64,000 nucleotides of DNA, from assembly GCA_021613335.1 (NCBI GenBank), contig JAJTWR010000404.1, positions 217,001-281,000 on the forward strand, read 5' to 3'. Below, one piece after another: positions 1 to 13,087 of the stretch. Source of the DNA: Whitmania pigra. Taxonomy: Eukaryota > Annelida > Clitellata > Hirudinida > Haemopidae. Within the stretch, counting starts at the first letter, position 1. Each line of letters opens with the position of its first letter. Position numbers and translations under genes: made by a program. The notes under the pieces are model-generated. The model made no database searches. It was not told where the DNA came from and worked only from the letters and a program-made list of their open reading frames with translations.

Positions 1-1376
1 AATTCCCATCTCCCCAAATACAATCCAACCAACAAATAAACCAGCAGTATCAAAATCTGAACCATACATCTTTTCTCATTCCAATTTTATTTCTTTGCAC
101 ATCAATTTTTCAATTCGGGAGGGCCGCCAGATCACTTGACCAACTTTAAATAACAATCTCCAATGCAGAGATAAACTATTATTTATTTACTATTTCTTTT
201 GTTTTTAAAATGCAATAATAATTGAATGAAAAAGCACAAATAATTTATTTATGCTTTTACCGTCATTTCTGTGTTTATTCATTAAAAAAATAGCCTTAAT
301 ATAAAAAAGTAATATTAAATATTGTAATTACATATATTATAAATTATTATTATTAATTAATATTATTAGCTATATAGAGCAATGTCAAATAATTTCATTT
401 AGAATTTTGTGTTTATAACCAATCACTGTTTTAAATTGATCGTTTGATTGCCATTGGAGGATCATCTCAAAGATGGGATTCGGCGCGAACTTTTACACTT
501 CGCTTATTCTCTCGTTTGAACGCAAATAAAACATTTGTCACCATATAAGACGTACAGATACCAAAATACTTGTCCTCATAAGGCCACCCAAGTAATCCTA
601 AAACTAAATTAAATGTCTAGGTCATACTAAAAATAGGTGATTGCTTATTGCTGTATACAGAAAATTCATAAAATTGATATATAAAGAGAATTCTTTAATT
701 TATAGATTACTAAACAATAGGCAAGGAATTGTTGCATTTATTTTTTGTATTTTTATAATTTTTGTCCTGAAAAGTGAGAATTTCTAAAAATTCTAGAAGT
801 AATACAAGCTAGATATAAATTTTGACTTAAATATTTAACGATACAGTGCTCTCTTAGCAGAGGTGTTTTTATAGAGTTCAAATTGTTTTGTTTTTAATAC
901 TCAAAGTAAAATTCAATTTAATTCTTCGTTTTAGTAGACGCATTAATAATCAAATGAAAAAGAAACATATCTATAAATTGACCACCATTTCTAAATTTCT
1001 TCTTTATAAAATAGCGTTAATTTAAACCAAAATGACTAAAAATTTGACTGAAATATTTAACAATGAGTTGCTCTCTTAGCGTGATTTGAAAAGATCCCAA
1101 TGAATTTTTAACTCGTTCTCTAAGTAAAATTAGAATTATTTCTTCGATTCAAAATATGCTACAATAAAAAATATTGAAATAACATTTTTATCACTTTAAC
1201 TTCAAAATTAATTGATTATAAAATAGTCTTAATGATAACTTAATAAACAAAATTATTAAAATATTACCAATAATAATAGATATATTAAATATTGAAATTA
1301 ATGAAAATAATATTAATCACTGAACCAATAGGAATGGTTGGTGGATGGAATCAGTAGGATTTCAGCCACCCAATAA
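1..1376 (+). repeat. two-hairpin repeat units, plus orientation
   Basis: No gene is visible. The stretch is made of diverged copies of the dispersed two-hairpin repeat. Bases 1-60 carry a unit module beginning AATTCCCATCTCCCC that recurs near 29110 and, inverted, near 54660 and 24570. A first-hairpin relative, GTCCTCATAAGGCC followed by ACCCAA, lies at 572-585. Second-hairpin boxes lie at 851-870 (complete) and 1071-1090 (lacking the AGAGG arm). Confidence 0.75.
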
Positions 1377-2021
1377 GTAAACTGTGTGAAAGTTCGTTCA
1401 GCGACGCTCTTCAATAGACTGCGGGCTTCGAGAAGGACACCTCTGTCCAACACAGCTTGCGAGGCAGGTTGTGGTGAGATGGAGTCTCTCGCCCACATCG
1501 TCCAAAAGTGTCCGAGCACGGATGGCCCTCGCCATGCAAGGCACGACCTCATAGTGAAGATACTAGAGATGGCGCTGACGAAAATGGGATATTCAGCAAC
1601 GAGAGAGCCCCGAATACCAACCGTCAAAGGGACAAAAATTCCCGACCTTTGCGCATGGAATGGTGAACGTTACATTGTGTGCGACGTTGCCATGGTGTCG
1701 GACAACATGGATCTTGACAAAGTTCACCAACTCAAGACCAACAAATACAATATCACTGACGTTCATCGGTGGATGAGACAGAACAACCCAATACAAAACT
1801 CGGGTCAAATTCAGGCGATTTCCACTGCCTTCATCATCAATTGGAGGGGCGCAGTCTCACTGGAGACGTGGAGCTCATGGAAAAAGATAGGCCTCTCAAA
1901 GCGGTTTTTGATGTGGAGTTCCTTAAGAACTTTGATGGAGACCCACAAAATCTGGAAGATTTTCAGAATGAACGCATGGAGAGAAAGAAGAAAGAGAAGG
2001 CCAAGGAGAATATTCATGTGA
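1377..2021 (+). pseudogene. 5'-truncated R2-clade non-LTR retrotransposon, C-terminal fragment
   Basis: About 215 codons are open on the plus strand after a stop at 1374-1376, with no good ATG, so this is a fragment. It carries a CCHC-type zinc motif (CEAGC, then H and C, spacing C-x3-C-x7-H-x4-C, near residues 26-42) followed by a restriction-like endonuclease core: KIPDL, then CDVAMVSDNMDLD, and a following K-rich KVHQLKTNKY segment. In the R2 clade these lie downstream of the reverse transcriptase and cut the target DNA. The reverse transcriptase is absent, as expected from 5' truncation during target-primed insertion. The base composition is less AT-rich than the surroundings. A 3' UTR probably continues to about 2100. 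The endonuclease assignment is confident; the exact clade (R2, R4 or NeSL) is not. Confidence 0.8.
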
Positions 2022-2100
2022 CAAAAACCCATATCAAAACTCATTTACTTATTGTTTCAGGTTAATTACTATAGTCCTTGGGTTTTCCCGGGCCCGTTTG

Positions 2101-3503
2101 AGGGCCAAAACAATAATTATTTGTTAAAAAGAAGACATTTTTTAAATGGAAATTTGTTTAAAATATTTAACTATAAGTTTCTCCTTTAGCAGAGGTGATT
2201 TGAAGAAGTTCTCAATAAAATTTTATTAAATTCGACAGAATTGATTTAAAATAAATTAATAATTGAATGAAAAACAAAGAAATAATGTAATTTTGCTTTC
2301 AACCTCATATCCAAATTTATTTATTACAAAAAAAATTTAAAATATAATTGTTTAGAAATCAAAACAATAAGCTTGTTACAGTCTTATTAAAACCTTTAAA
2401 TTGAAACTTATAATGCACTGTTAAATCTTACACATTTCGTTGCGAATGGCATCCTAAAGCACTTTACGATAGATGTCGCCAGTAGTTTCTATATTTATTC
2501 ACCATAAAGTATTTTTATTGTAGAAATTATCTGCTTATTTTAATAACATTGTATTAATAATAACATCTTAATTATTATTATTATTGTTGTTTTACTAATA
2601 ACCATGACAAAAATTATTTAAATTTACATGAATCTAGAATCGTTGGAATTTCCCACATTTGTTGGATTCAAGAGTACCCATCCGAGTCCATGGCGAGCCC
2701 CAACAAATAAAAGGTAAAAAGATCTGATCCAGGTAGCTGTCCTAAACTTATTTAAATTTCTTTGGACCTAAATTTTTCGTCAGTAGTGTTTTCCAAAGTA
2801 GGACCCACAGTTGGCGCTGGATCAATTTGAAATAATCAGATGCCAATAGCAGCCATTTTTTGTATTTGTTATACAATAGCATTATAACTACACCAGTTAG
2901 AAATAGCTTTGCGAAGGTTTTAAAAAGAAATCCATACTTGAATTTTGGTCTACCACAAATAATAGATTTCTGTGGCAGTTGCGATAATCATCACATATGC
3001 AATCAAAGAGGTAACTTTTAGCAATTTATTTTGAACTTTTTTTGGTCTTGCAAAACAAGACCATCTAAAAAACTGTCTACACGTGTATATCTGAGATGAA
3101 CATTTAAAGATACAGTGCTCTCTTAGCAAAGGTGTTTTTATAAGGTTCAAAATGTTATTTTTTTAAATGCTCAAGGTAAAATTCAATTTAATTCAATTTT
3201 AAAAAGACGCAATAATAATCATTTGAAAAATAAACATATCTATAAATTGATCATCATTTTTTTATTTATTTATTTATTTTTGTAGCCTTAATAAACAATT
3301 TTTAATTTCAAAATAATTTTTCATTAAATTTTTTGTGGTAATAACGCGTTACTATTTGATAATAATGTGTTACGTCGCACACATTGCCTTGCGAATGGCG
3401 TCCGAAACAACCAGCAGTTTTAAAATATCAAAAATTTGAATTAATTATTTAATTAAATTAAATTATTATTATGGTTGTTATTAGTATTAAAAATTATTTT
3501 TAT
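2101..3503 (+). repeat. two-hairpin repeat units, plus orientation
   Basis: No gene. Second-hairpin boxes lie at 2181-2200 and 3119-3139. The segment 2140-2590 is repeated closely at 20084-20470 and in part at 31020-31200. A recurring GATGTCGCC-containing module (2437-2480) has relatives at 3379-3410, 20325-20375, 18112-18150, 43133-43190, 47250-47330 and 53695-53740. Confidence 0.75.
3044..3139 (+). repeat. canonical two-hairpin module (GGTCTTG stem)
   Basis: The first hairpin GGTCTTGCAAAACAAGACC at 3044-3062 has a perfect 7-bp stem and a 5-base loop and is followed directly by ATCTAAAAAA. The second box CTCTCTTAGCAAAGGTGTTTTT is at 3118-3139. The same subfamily occurs at 4257, 7727 and 37333 on this strand and at 13762 and 45930 inverted. 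Confidence 0.8.
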
Positions 3504-3551
3504 ATGTTATATTATTATTATTATTATTAATTATTATTATTATTATTATTA

Positions 3552-3643
<92 letters not shown>

Positions 3644-3660
3644 TATTATTATTATTATCA
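3504..3660. repeat. (ATT)n microsatellite
   Basis: A nearly pure trinucleotide array interrupted only by a few missing bases. Its translation gives poly-isoleucine, which is not a gene. Confidence 0.97.
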
Positions 3661-6048
3661 TCAACATCAATAACAAGAATAATATTAAGCATTAACAGTG
3701 GTCATCCAAATTAACAGTGAAATTTCATCTAGGACTTTCTGTATATAACCACTCAGTATTTTAAATTATTTTTTCTTCGCTTTCAAAATCAAACACAAAA
3801 TACGAGGAATCGACAAAAATTGCAACGAAACATGGAAAGACCTGTGGAGCATTCTCATCTTAAATATTTGTCAGTAACATTGTAACATCAGCAAAAGTGT
3901 TTTTGAACATGATGGTCAAAAGACTTCTTTAAAAATCCTTTTTCAGCAATTGGAATGTAGTTTGAGAATTCTCAATAAAAATTTCTCTTTATCATGGTGA
4001 TAAACTCATCACTTTTTTGTCAGATGGCTCTCGACCATGTGAAATAATCAAATGCATTATAATAATCAATAGCAACCATTTCTTGTTGTACAGTAGCATT
4101 ATAAGTACATCAGTTAGAAATAGCTCCCGTTTTATAAAGCTATTAAAAATAAATCCATACTTGAATTTTGGTCTAACAAATATTTTCCTTTTTATGGCAG
4201 TTGTGATAATCATCACATATGCCTAAGAACCGTTAGCAATTTTTAAAAGTATTTTTGGCCTTGCAAAACAAGACCATCTAAAAAAAGTATGACCGACTTT
4301 AAATTTAAATTTAACGATACATTGCTCTCTTAGCAGAGGTGATTTTGTAGAGTTCAAAATGGTATTTTTTTAAATGCCCAAGGTAAGATATATTTTAATT
4401 TCTAGTGGAATGATGATCCAAAAAAAGTTTAAAAAGTACTTAAAAACCTCAAAACTGAAATTCCCATGAAAATTTGACTCATTTAATGAAGAGTTGCTCT
4501 CTTAGCACAGGTGTTTCCAAATTAATTCTACAACATTATATATCTATTTCAAAATTTTCAATTACAATTAATAAAATAATTCAATTACAAATAATATAAT
4601 AATTCAATTACAAATAATATAATAATTCTATCCCGATGACTAGGAAGAGAACAGGCCAAGTAACCGTTCAAAAACAAAATTTAGAAAACTTGAGGAGATG
4701 AAATATTCACCTCAAGTATATAAGACCATATGGTTATCTAAGCAGAGGTGTTTGTTGACGATATAGTCAAGAGAATTTATGATACGTCAACAATTGTTAA
4801 ATACTCTCATTATATTAGTTTTAATTATTATTTTAAAATACAAAACTGTCTTTAGGAACAAGATCAGTCCCAATTTAACACTTACGGTGAAAGATGGAAT
4901 TCAGCAGGAACTTGAAAACTACGCCTACTTTCTCGGGGACAAAACGCTTACAAAACATGTAATGTATAAAATATCAAATAATAGGCAAATCATTTTTTAA
5001 GTAATTTCTTTTATTTTTACAATTTTTTTGGTCCTGAGAATTTCCAAAAAATCAATAATTCAAAATTCGTGACGCCCAACATACAATTTTTACTTAAATG
5101 TTTAACGACATGTGGTCTAATGTGGTGTAATGCTATTATAAAAGGTGTTTTTAAATGTTCAATGTAAATTGAATTTTTGAAATTCTTTGATGATAGAATT
5201 CCCCAACCAATGGAATGCACTGGTTGCAAAAGTTAAATATATTCAAATAATATTAACAACAATAAAACTCAATTCTGATAATACATTCGGCGTAATTTGA
5301 TTCACCAAAATTACGAGCAGAATATTTTCAAAAGATGTCGCTTTAATGACATGCTGTGCTGAATTTCCATGCCTCCCCATCGACCATACAAACCAAATCT
5401 AACCAAATTCACCTTAAAAGGATTTGAATAAAATGCCAGCCGTATTCTTAGAAGGAGTGTTTTGCCAAGGACATCGAAGCATCTTTTCTTTGACAATCAA
5501 ACATTACACATATTTATTAATATTACTTAATGCTAAAATTAAATAATAATAATAATACCATATTATAATTAATAATTATTATTATAATTAATAATGTATT
5601 ATTATACATTATATAATATATAATATATATTATATTATAAAAATTATAATTAATTACTATTAATACTACTAATAATAATTATATAATTATAAAAACAATT
5701 CATTTTGTATTTCATGACATTACTAATGAATTTAACATTATAATTAATCATTTATAATTTCTACCAAATATAGAGAAATATCTGAGTTACAATGACTAGC
5801 GAGAGAACTGGCCAATCAGCCATAAAAAAAAGAAAGAAGTAAGACCGATGCGTTTGATTGCAGGATCACATTAACTATAATGAGGCCAGTGAGATATCTA
5901 AGCAGAGGTGTTTTCATAATAATATGTTCAAACGAATAGAACATCCGGCAAAACGAATTAAGTACATTTATGTATAATTTGTATTAATAATAACTGTCAT
6001 ATATTAATAAATTTGGCAGAAGTTAATTCACCAGCTTTTAGAAAGAAT
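3661..6048 (+). repeat. two-hairpin repeat units, plus orientation
   Basis: No supported gene. Second-hairpin boxes lie at 3882-3905 (GCAAAAGTGTTTTT variant), 4325-4346, 4497-4517, 4735-4753 and 5895-5914. The segment 5693-6052 is almost identical to 63397-63762. Bases 5530-5690 are an AT-only tract with short palindromes. A 73-codon open frame at 4779-5000 has no recognisable motif and I do not support it. Confidence 0.7.
5809..5914 (+). repeat. canonical two-hairpin module (TGGC stem)
   Basis: The first hairpin TGGCCAATCAGCCA (5809-5822) is preceded by ACTAGCGAGAGAAC and followed by TAAAAAAA. The second box TCTAAGCAGAGGTGTTTTC is at 5896-5914. It shares the overall architecture with the GGTC-stem copies although the stem bases differ. 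Confidence 0.75.
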
Positions 6049-6050
6049 GT

Positions 6051-6102
<52 letters not shown>

Positions 6103-6116
6103 GAATAATAATAATA

Positions 6117-6194
<78 letters not shown>

Positions 6195-6218
6195 TAATAA
6201 TAATAATAATAATAATAA
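6049..6218. repeat. (AAT)n microsatellite
   Basis: A trinucleotide array with isolated phase breaks, directly following the unit sequence AGAAAGAATGTGTT and preceding the next first hairpin at 6270. Confidence 0.97.
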
Positions 6219-7012
6219 ATTTTAAAAAAGGCGGGAACATATCCATGTTATAGTAACTAACGAGAGAACTGACCAACGAGCCATCCAAGAAACCACGATT
6301 TCTATATTAATTTACCAGGACTGTGTCACATTAAATATTTCAGGCCAGGTTATTCTCCATTTGACGTCTTACTTGTACTTAAATATTTATTATATATTAT
6401 TTATTATATTATTTATATATTAATTCTTATCACGTAGTTAATTATAAACTTAATGTATATATTATTAGAATCTAGTTTTCTACAACTCTGGTCGCGAACT
6501 GCAGACCACCCAAACACTACTGTTTAATGACATTACACCTTTCAGCAGTCAAAAAGTATTTAGTAATCTAAATTTACTTTAAGCATTGGTGTTTTTAAAG
6601 TTTCTTTGATAGTAATGATAACAAGGGTAATAATGGTATTAATTGCATTAACGATAATAATAATAATAATAATAAACGACGGTAATTTATATTTTTTAAT
6701 ATTATAATAACAAAATAATATTAATATTAATAATAGATGATAATAATTTTAAAAATATTTTTAATATTGTAATTAATTAATTATTTATAATATATCCAAT
6801 TATAATAATTATTACTATTCTAATAATTTTGTTTAATAAAACCGGTTCATACTTCTTATTAATGGAAGTTTTTAAATAAATTTAATACTTTTTTTCTGGA
6901 TGACCGATTCTCCAGATTATGTCATTCACAAAACAAATGCTAAGAGAACTGCTGGCCAACGAGCCATTACAAAAAAGAAGATTGAAAGATCCCGGTTAAT
7001 GTTTCACTTATT

Positions 7013-7066
7013 GGTTGGTTGGTTATTTATTAACGTCCATTTCATAACTAGATGATTAGGACGGGC
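7013..7066 (-). mobile_element. short retroposon with target duplication
   Basis: A roughly 54-bp insert, on the minus strand ending in AATAAATAACCAACC repeats, is bracketed by direct repeats TTTCACTTATT at 7002-7012 and 7067-7077. Its core (GTCCTAATCATCTAG...TGGACGTTAATAAA) recurs at 21973 and 40414. It looks like a severely 5'-truncated SINE or LINE 3' end. Confidence 0.7.
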
Positions 7067-7300
7067 TTTCACTTATTATTTCACCTTAGAATATATGAGG
7101 CCAGTTACTTCATTAAGCAGAGGTGTTTTGTGAATCATTTAGTGCAATCTACCATCCGGCAACAAGTATTAAATATATTTATGTAATTTTATTAATAACG
7201 ACGATAAATAAAACAAAACTAACTATAACATATTTTTATATTTATAATTAAAAAAGTTTAAAATTTATAAATAATAATGTTTTATTAAATGCGTCTTTTT

Positions 7301-7352
7301 ATTTTTTATTTATTTGATTAAAGTCCGTTGCATAACTAGGATGATTTGGACT
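7301..7352 (-). mobile_element. short retroposon tail
   Basis: On the minus strand this reads AAATCATCCTAGTTATGCAA then CGGACTTTAATCAAATAAAT and an A-rich tail, the same 3' end seen at 14181 and 23348. Confidence 0.6.
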
Positions 7353-7726
7353 TGTTAGTTAGTTATTAAAAATTAAAAATATGTATTATAATAATAGGGA
7401 TGAAATAATAATAAGTTAAATAAAGTTTCAATCACTATTTGTTGCAAATTAATTTTAATATATTTTCTAGTGTTTTCCAAATTAGAGCCCACAGACGGCG
7501 CTTGATCAATTTGAAATAATCAAATGCCAATAGCAGCCATTTTTTGTTTTTTGTTATAGAGTAGCATTATAAGTTAGAAATAGCACCCGCTTTGCAGAGG
7601 TTTTAAAAATAAATCCATGCTTGAATTTTGGTCTACCACAAATAATTGATTTTTGTGGCAGTTGCGAGAATCATCACATTTGCAATCAAAGAGGTAACTT
7701 TTAGCAATTTATTTTGAACTCTTTTT

Positions 7727-7837
7727 GGTCTTGCAAAACAAGACCATCTAAAAAAAGTGTCTTAATGAGTCTAACTGCGCCGTGTATATATGAGATGAAC
7801 ATTTAAAGATACAGTGCTCTCTTAGCAAAAGTGTTTT
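7727..7837 (+). repeat. canonical two-hairpin module (GGTCTTG stem)
   Basis: Stem GGTCTTG/CAAGACC at 7727-7745 followed by ATCTAAAAAA; second box CTCTCTTAGCAAAAGTGTTTTT ending at 7837. Nearly identical to the copies at 3044 and 37333, including about 250 bp upstream. Confidence 0.8.
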
Positions 7838-8959
7838 TATAAGGTTCAAAATGTAATTTTTTTAAATGCTCAAGGTAAAATCAAAATTAATTCTTTGTTT
7901 AAAAAAGACGCAATAATATTCATTTGAAAAATAAACATATCTATCATATAAATCATGTCGTAGTTAATTTTATTGGCACCCCGCTAAAGGTTTGCATTCA
8001 AAATTTGAAGCTAAGTAGTTCTCTTAGCAGGGTTCACATTTTTGTGAACGAAATAATGAGGATAATCGATAATTCAGAAACATGTGTTAAATATAATTAA
8101 ATATGATTTATTAATAAAAATAAAAATAACTTACAATCATATATTAGAAAATGTTTTCGAAAGATGTCGCTTCAACGAAGTTTGAATTTACACACATTGA
8201 CCAAATAGCCGACTCATACTATTTGACCTTTTAAGGTCATCTAAATAAAATACATTCCTAAATTTAATGCGATGGTGTGTGCCTCTTAAACACTTAATGC
8301 TATGGCATTACTTATGCAGAGGTGTTTTTTTAATTTGGTAGAAAATTCAGCGATTTTATGTTCTAAGAAGTTTAATACACCGCTTATTGAACGCCCCACA
8401 TAGCGATCGTCCCATATGACGAAAACTGTAGTATGGGATTTAGAGAGAACATGAACACTAAGCATCTGTTAAACCCAGAAAAAAATTTCCTCATCGATTA
8501 ATCTGGACTCAAATTCCATTATCTGACTCCAAAACATGTTATTAATTTTAATTTGAGTGTTTTTGGTCCTGCAAAATAAGACCAGCCAAAATAATTTAAA
8601 TCAGAACACAGATACAGTGAAGACTTGACTAAAATATTTAACGTTGAGTTGCTCTCTTAGCAGTGGTGTTTTTAAAAGATCCAAATAAATTCTGTTATAA
8701 AAAAAATGCAATAACATTTACATGAAAAATAAATGTAATCAGTATAGAATATTTTTAATGTTTTTAAAACAATATCTGCAATACAATGACAAAAATAAAC
8801 AGCCTTGTCGTAGAATGATAATTTGGTGAGAGGATCACATTAGAGGTGTTTTCTTAATAATATGGTCAAAAGAATGGATTATTTAAGAATGTTTATTTTT
8901 ATTAATTTCATTGATGAAATGGACGTTAATAAAATAAACACATTTAAAGAGATGTGTCT

Positions 8960-9190
8960 TGTGCATGTGACTCTTAAATGGTTCTTGCAGTGGTCCATAA
9001 CATCTTCCGTCAAGTAGATCGCGAAAACAGAAAAGGTGAAAGGTTTGTCTTGTGATTGAGCACTTAGGAAGTACCAAAAGTACAGAGGCGAACATCACTA
9101 GATTCATAAATTCTTTCCTACTGGACTACCAAACATCCGAGTACGGATTAGTTAAAAGGAGTGCGCAGCACCAATCAGTCGTCGTGATTT
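8960..9190. repeat. duplicated 230-bp segment
   Basis: Closely matched by 62480-62705 in the same orientation and partly by 53100-53170 inverted. It is less AT-rich than its surroundings (GTCAAGTAGATCGCGAAAAC, then CGTCGTGATTTTT). Open frames in it are short and not conserved between copies, so I treat it as a repeat and not as coding. Confidence 0.7.
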
Positions 9191-9402
9191 TTAAGTTGTA
9201 AAAAATATTTTTTAGTTATAAAAAAATATTAAATTAATAATTGTAATATAATTACATATTTTAATTACATTACTGTTATTGTTCTAAATTATAATTATCT
9301 ATTACTTGCTAGTGTTGCATGAATCACCATTTATTACAAATTGGTTTTAATATAACAACACCAAATAGGCAGAAACACATCACCGTTATAATGTGAGAGA
9401 AC

Positions 9403-9517
9403 TGGCTAACGAGCCATCACAAAAAATGAAAGGAAAGAAAAAAAAAGAGAAAACTGTGTGAAAAATTCACCTGAGAATATATGAGGCCAGGTACTTCACT
9501 AAGCAGAGGTGTTTTGT
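9403..9517 (+). repeat. canonical two-hairpin module (TGGC stem)
   Basis: TGGCTAACGAGCCA at 9403-9416, then TCACAAAAA, then 80 bases later CTAAGCAGAGGTGTTTTG ending at 9517. Confidence 0.75.
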
Positions 9518-9864
9518 GAATCATTTACACTAACACACACTAACGACGAGTACAAAGGAAGGCTGCATTTGCCATTTTACATCAGTTATCTCGATCCCCT
9601 CGTCTAATAGCCGACTTTGAACCGTCAAATTTCCATGTTGATTAAGCATTTTTTCCTCGGCTATGTCGATTCATTTATGCCGCCTAACCCTTACTGATTG
9701 TATGACGGGCAACAGGCTGTAGCTATTCTGATTTTTTTCGGTTCTATTTTTGAGATTTTAAGAGAAAACTGGACAATCAAGTAATTTTTTAATTACAACT
9801 GTTACAATGGCGTCCGCGAATTTTTTTACTAATCACAAGTATTTACGGTTTATCACAAACAATC

Positions 9865-10035
9865 AGTTAATTACAAAATTAAAAGATAATTATAAAATTA
9901 AGAGTTAATTATAAAATTAAAAGTTAATTATAAAATTAAAAGTTAATTATAAAATTAAAAGTTAATTATTAAATTAAAAGTTAATTATAAAATTAAAAGT
10001 TAATTATAAAATTAAAAGTTAATTATTAAATTAAA
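9865..10035. repeat. 19-bp tandem repeat
   Basis: About nine head-to-tail copies of a 19-bp unit AGTTAATTATAAAATTAAA. The homologous positions in sister units at 11745, 16930-17000 and 45400-45440 carry only one or two copies, so the array expanded locally. Confidence 0.9.
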
Positions 10036-10113
10036 ACAAGAACCAAAAAATGCGAGGACACACGTACGAATTATGGCAACCACAACATCAACAAAACTTC
10101 AAATTTTAAGATT

Positions 10114-10210
10114 TGGCAACGGAAGCCATCAAAAATATTGTACAAACCAAAATTTAATGTAATACGATTATTATATATATATATAATGTTATCACAGCAG
10201 AGGTGTTTTT
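10114..10210 (+). repeat. canonical two-hairpin module (TGGCAACGGAAGCCA stem)
   Basis: TGGCAACGGAAGCCA at 10114-10128 followed by TCAAAAATA; second box CACAGCAGAGGTGTTTTT ending at 10210. Inverted sister copies sit at 16766-16869 and 45310-45324. Confidence 0.7.
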
Positions 10211-12261
10211 CATAAGATATTATCAGTAGGAGGCAAACTACATAAAATTCAAAAATTCTGATGTTATTATACTTCTTTTTATAAAAGTATATATTATATA
10301 TATATATAATTAATTTAATTAAATAAATCTTCCAAGAAAACGACTCATGATAAAGTACTTAATAATTTCAACGAGTGGCAGTTATTGGTTTGATACCTAT
10401 TTTAGATAATTATATTAAAAATGTTTAGTTTTGATTTTTTTTTTAAATTAAAAAATAAAAGCGGTTTTTATTGATTTACAATTACATTACAATAACCTGC
10501 GTACACTTGTGCAAAGGCTGTTTTTTTATTTTTAATCACTGAGAAATATCAGTCTTCAAATCAAAGACCACAAGAAAAATTGATGTAATTAATCATTCAA
10601 TGAAGTTGCTATGGAAACTTCACTTAAATTTTAGAAGATAAGTTTTTCTCTAAACAGAGGTGTTTTTAAAAATTACTCAATGAAAATGTTATAAAAAATT
10701 TACAATTAAATCTTTGATTTAAAAAATATAACAATAATTGAATGAAAGATAAACAAGTGACATATTGCATTAAAGTGAGATGTGATAATACATTACTGCT
10801 CAAAAGTAATTTTAAAATTAAAGTTATATCAAGTAATTGCATAAGACTATAAACTAAGTCTTTGCCTAAAGATTGATTTTTTTAAAAATAAAATAAAAAC
10901 ACCTCTGAATCGGTAACGTTGTAGCAATAAGCGTTTAACATGCATTTAGGATGCGCTTTAATTCTAGAAATTCACGTTTCTGCAATTTTGGGTGGCCACA
11001 AAGGGCCTGCAATGAATGAAATATCGAAATAGATGGTAGACTGAGAGGCTGAAACTAGCTTGTTAATGTAGCGACATCTTTTGACCGTCATGTTCAAAAA
11101 CACCTTTGCTGATGTTACAATCTACTGACAAATATTTAGGATTAGAATGCTCCACGAGTTTTCCATACTGATGTCAGGATGCAATTTTTGTCGATTCCTC
11201 GCAGTAAACTTGTATTTTGTGTTTCTCTGAATCTAATTAAATACATTTTAATATAAATATTAAAAATAATATCATAAAATACAATTTTAATTTCCGCAAA
11301 ATTTAATTCACCAACGTTAGGAAATAATTTGTTCAAAAGAGGTCGTCGTAATGGAAAATAATGATGATAATAATTAATAATAATAATAATTAAGCAAAAT
11401 AATTAATTTATTTTTAAAATTTACATTTAAATAATATTGATGTTACGCCCGGCGGTCATTATATTATTAACATAATATTATAATATAATGATAATATTAA
11501 TAATAATAACAATATCACGACATAATTAATATAATATAATGACAATAACATTAGCAATAACATTATTCAACAAATTGTTAAAAGTTTATTTAATATATAA
11601 AAAATCAAGAGTCACATCTGAGTGAGGCTTGCCGCGCTGTGTGCTGCAAAATTAAATAAAATTGCAACAATTTTTGTAATTGGTTGAATACAAATTTCGA
11701 ATTTTAACATAATATTTTTGCATCGCGTGCAATGCCGGGCATAACATCCAGTTAATTTTAAAATTAAAACAAAAGCCAAAGAATGCAAGGAAACACGTAC
11801 GAATTATGGCATCAACAAGACCACAATTTTTTTTGATTCGGCAATGAAAGCCACCAAAATTATTGTACATCACATGCAGTCGGTAGTGCCGAGTATTCTA
11901 TAAATACTTATCGCTACAACGTTATCTCGGCAGAGGTGTTTTTATAAGATTCATCAGTAGGAGACAAACGAATAAAAATATTGCTGTATACATATATATA
12001 CATGTTGTCATAGAGCAAAAGTAATGCACCTTTAAATTATATTAATTATTATTGTAATATATTATGATGAAATAGATTATTAAATATATTAAGATATAAT
12101 TAAGATATATTACTTTATTATTTCAAGTAGGACACCCAGACTAAACATTCCTCATCGATCAACCTGGATTCATATCCCGATATTTGGCCTCATATGTCGT
12201 CATTAATTTTTATTTAAATAAATTAATTTTTTTTTAAATAGGCACCTTAATCTATATATAT

Positions 12262-12580
12262 ATACAAAATTTATAACACCCGGGCGATATGTTAATAACA
12301 AAATAATGACAAATGGAGTAATGTAAAGATTAATAAAATTATTAACGATGAAAACGTTTAGTCAAAAATTTATATTTTATTAGCGGCATACAAAATAAAC
12401 TTTGTTTTTACGATTATTTTTATTATTTATTAATAATATTAATATAATTCGCATTATTGTTTTGTTAATTTTATTTGGATACATTAGATATTTTTATATA
12501 TTTATGTAAATATGTATTTATGATATAATTATTTCTACATATATTATATATTTATTAGATATTTTTAATAAATATAAAAC
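12262..12580. repeat. 300-bp duplicated segment, copy 1
   Basis: A direct, high-identity duplicate of 14338-14640, containing the shared ACGATGAAAACGTTTAGTCA. No coding potential is seen in either copy. Confidence 0.8.
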
Positions 12581-13087
12581 ACTTTCCGAAAATAAGCCAT
12601 GGCGCCTCCTTTGGAGCAAAAATTAATTTCTTTATTTGTTTCTCTCGCGATTGTCTCAGGTGGTCGATGGGGAGGAGCAAATTTGAAACTAGGTTGCCGT
12701 TACAGCGACATCTATCTTTCTTATAGATATTCTTTTTTATATTTAGCTAATTAAATTTTGCAGAATTCATGATTATAGGATATTTTATTTATTATTATTA
12801 ATCATTGTGTTTAAATGCATTTAATATTTGTTCCTGAATGATCGATTCTGTCATTCGTAAAACACCCCTGATTAGAGAACTACTTAGACACAAGTATTTA
12901 ATGCGAATCTATAGCGAGGTTGATGGCCTAAAGTGGTATTTATGCTAAATTACAATATTATAATTAATTGATATTATTAATAAATCCATTATTCTTGGTA
13001 TTATTATTTTATTTATTTTAAAGCTATTTTTATTAAATAAATTTACATATGACGTTAAAAACGAAGAAATTGCACTGACTGCCGATC

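Larger units (their letters stand above)
6219..12600 (+). repeat. long head-to-tail block of two-hairpin units, plus orientation
   Basis: No gene. First hairpins are seen at 6270-6283, 6953-6966, 7727-7745, 8225-8238 (GACCTTTTAAGGTC), 8565-8583, 9403-9416, 10114-10128, 10551-10568 and about 11839. Second boxes lie at 6567-6596 (decayed), 7111-7129, 7817-7837, 8021-8034, 8309-8330, 8651-8673, 8841-8854, 9496-9517, 10191-10210, 10645-10667 and 11923-11943. Two minus-oriented boxes, 10896-10908 and 11095-11111, interrupt the block. Short retroposon tails sit at 7013-7066 and 7301-7352. Confidence 0.75.

Noticed and set aside
4779..5000. 73-codon frame with a hydrophobic N-terminus.
   Set aside because: The hydrophobic part is AT-driven, the rest has no motif, and it lies between two repeat modules; not enough to call a gene.
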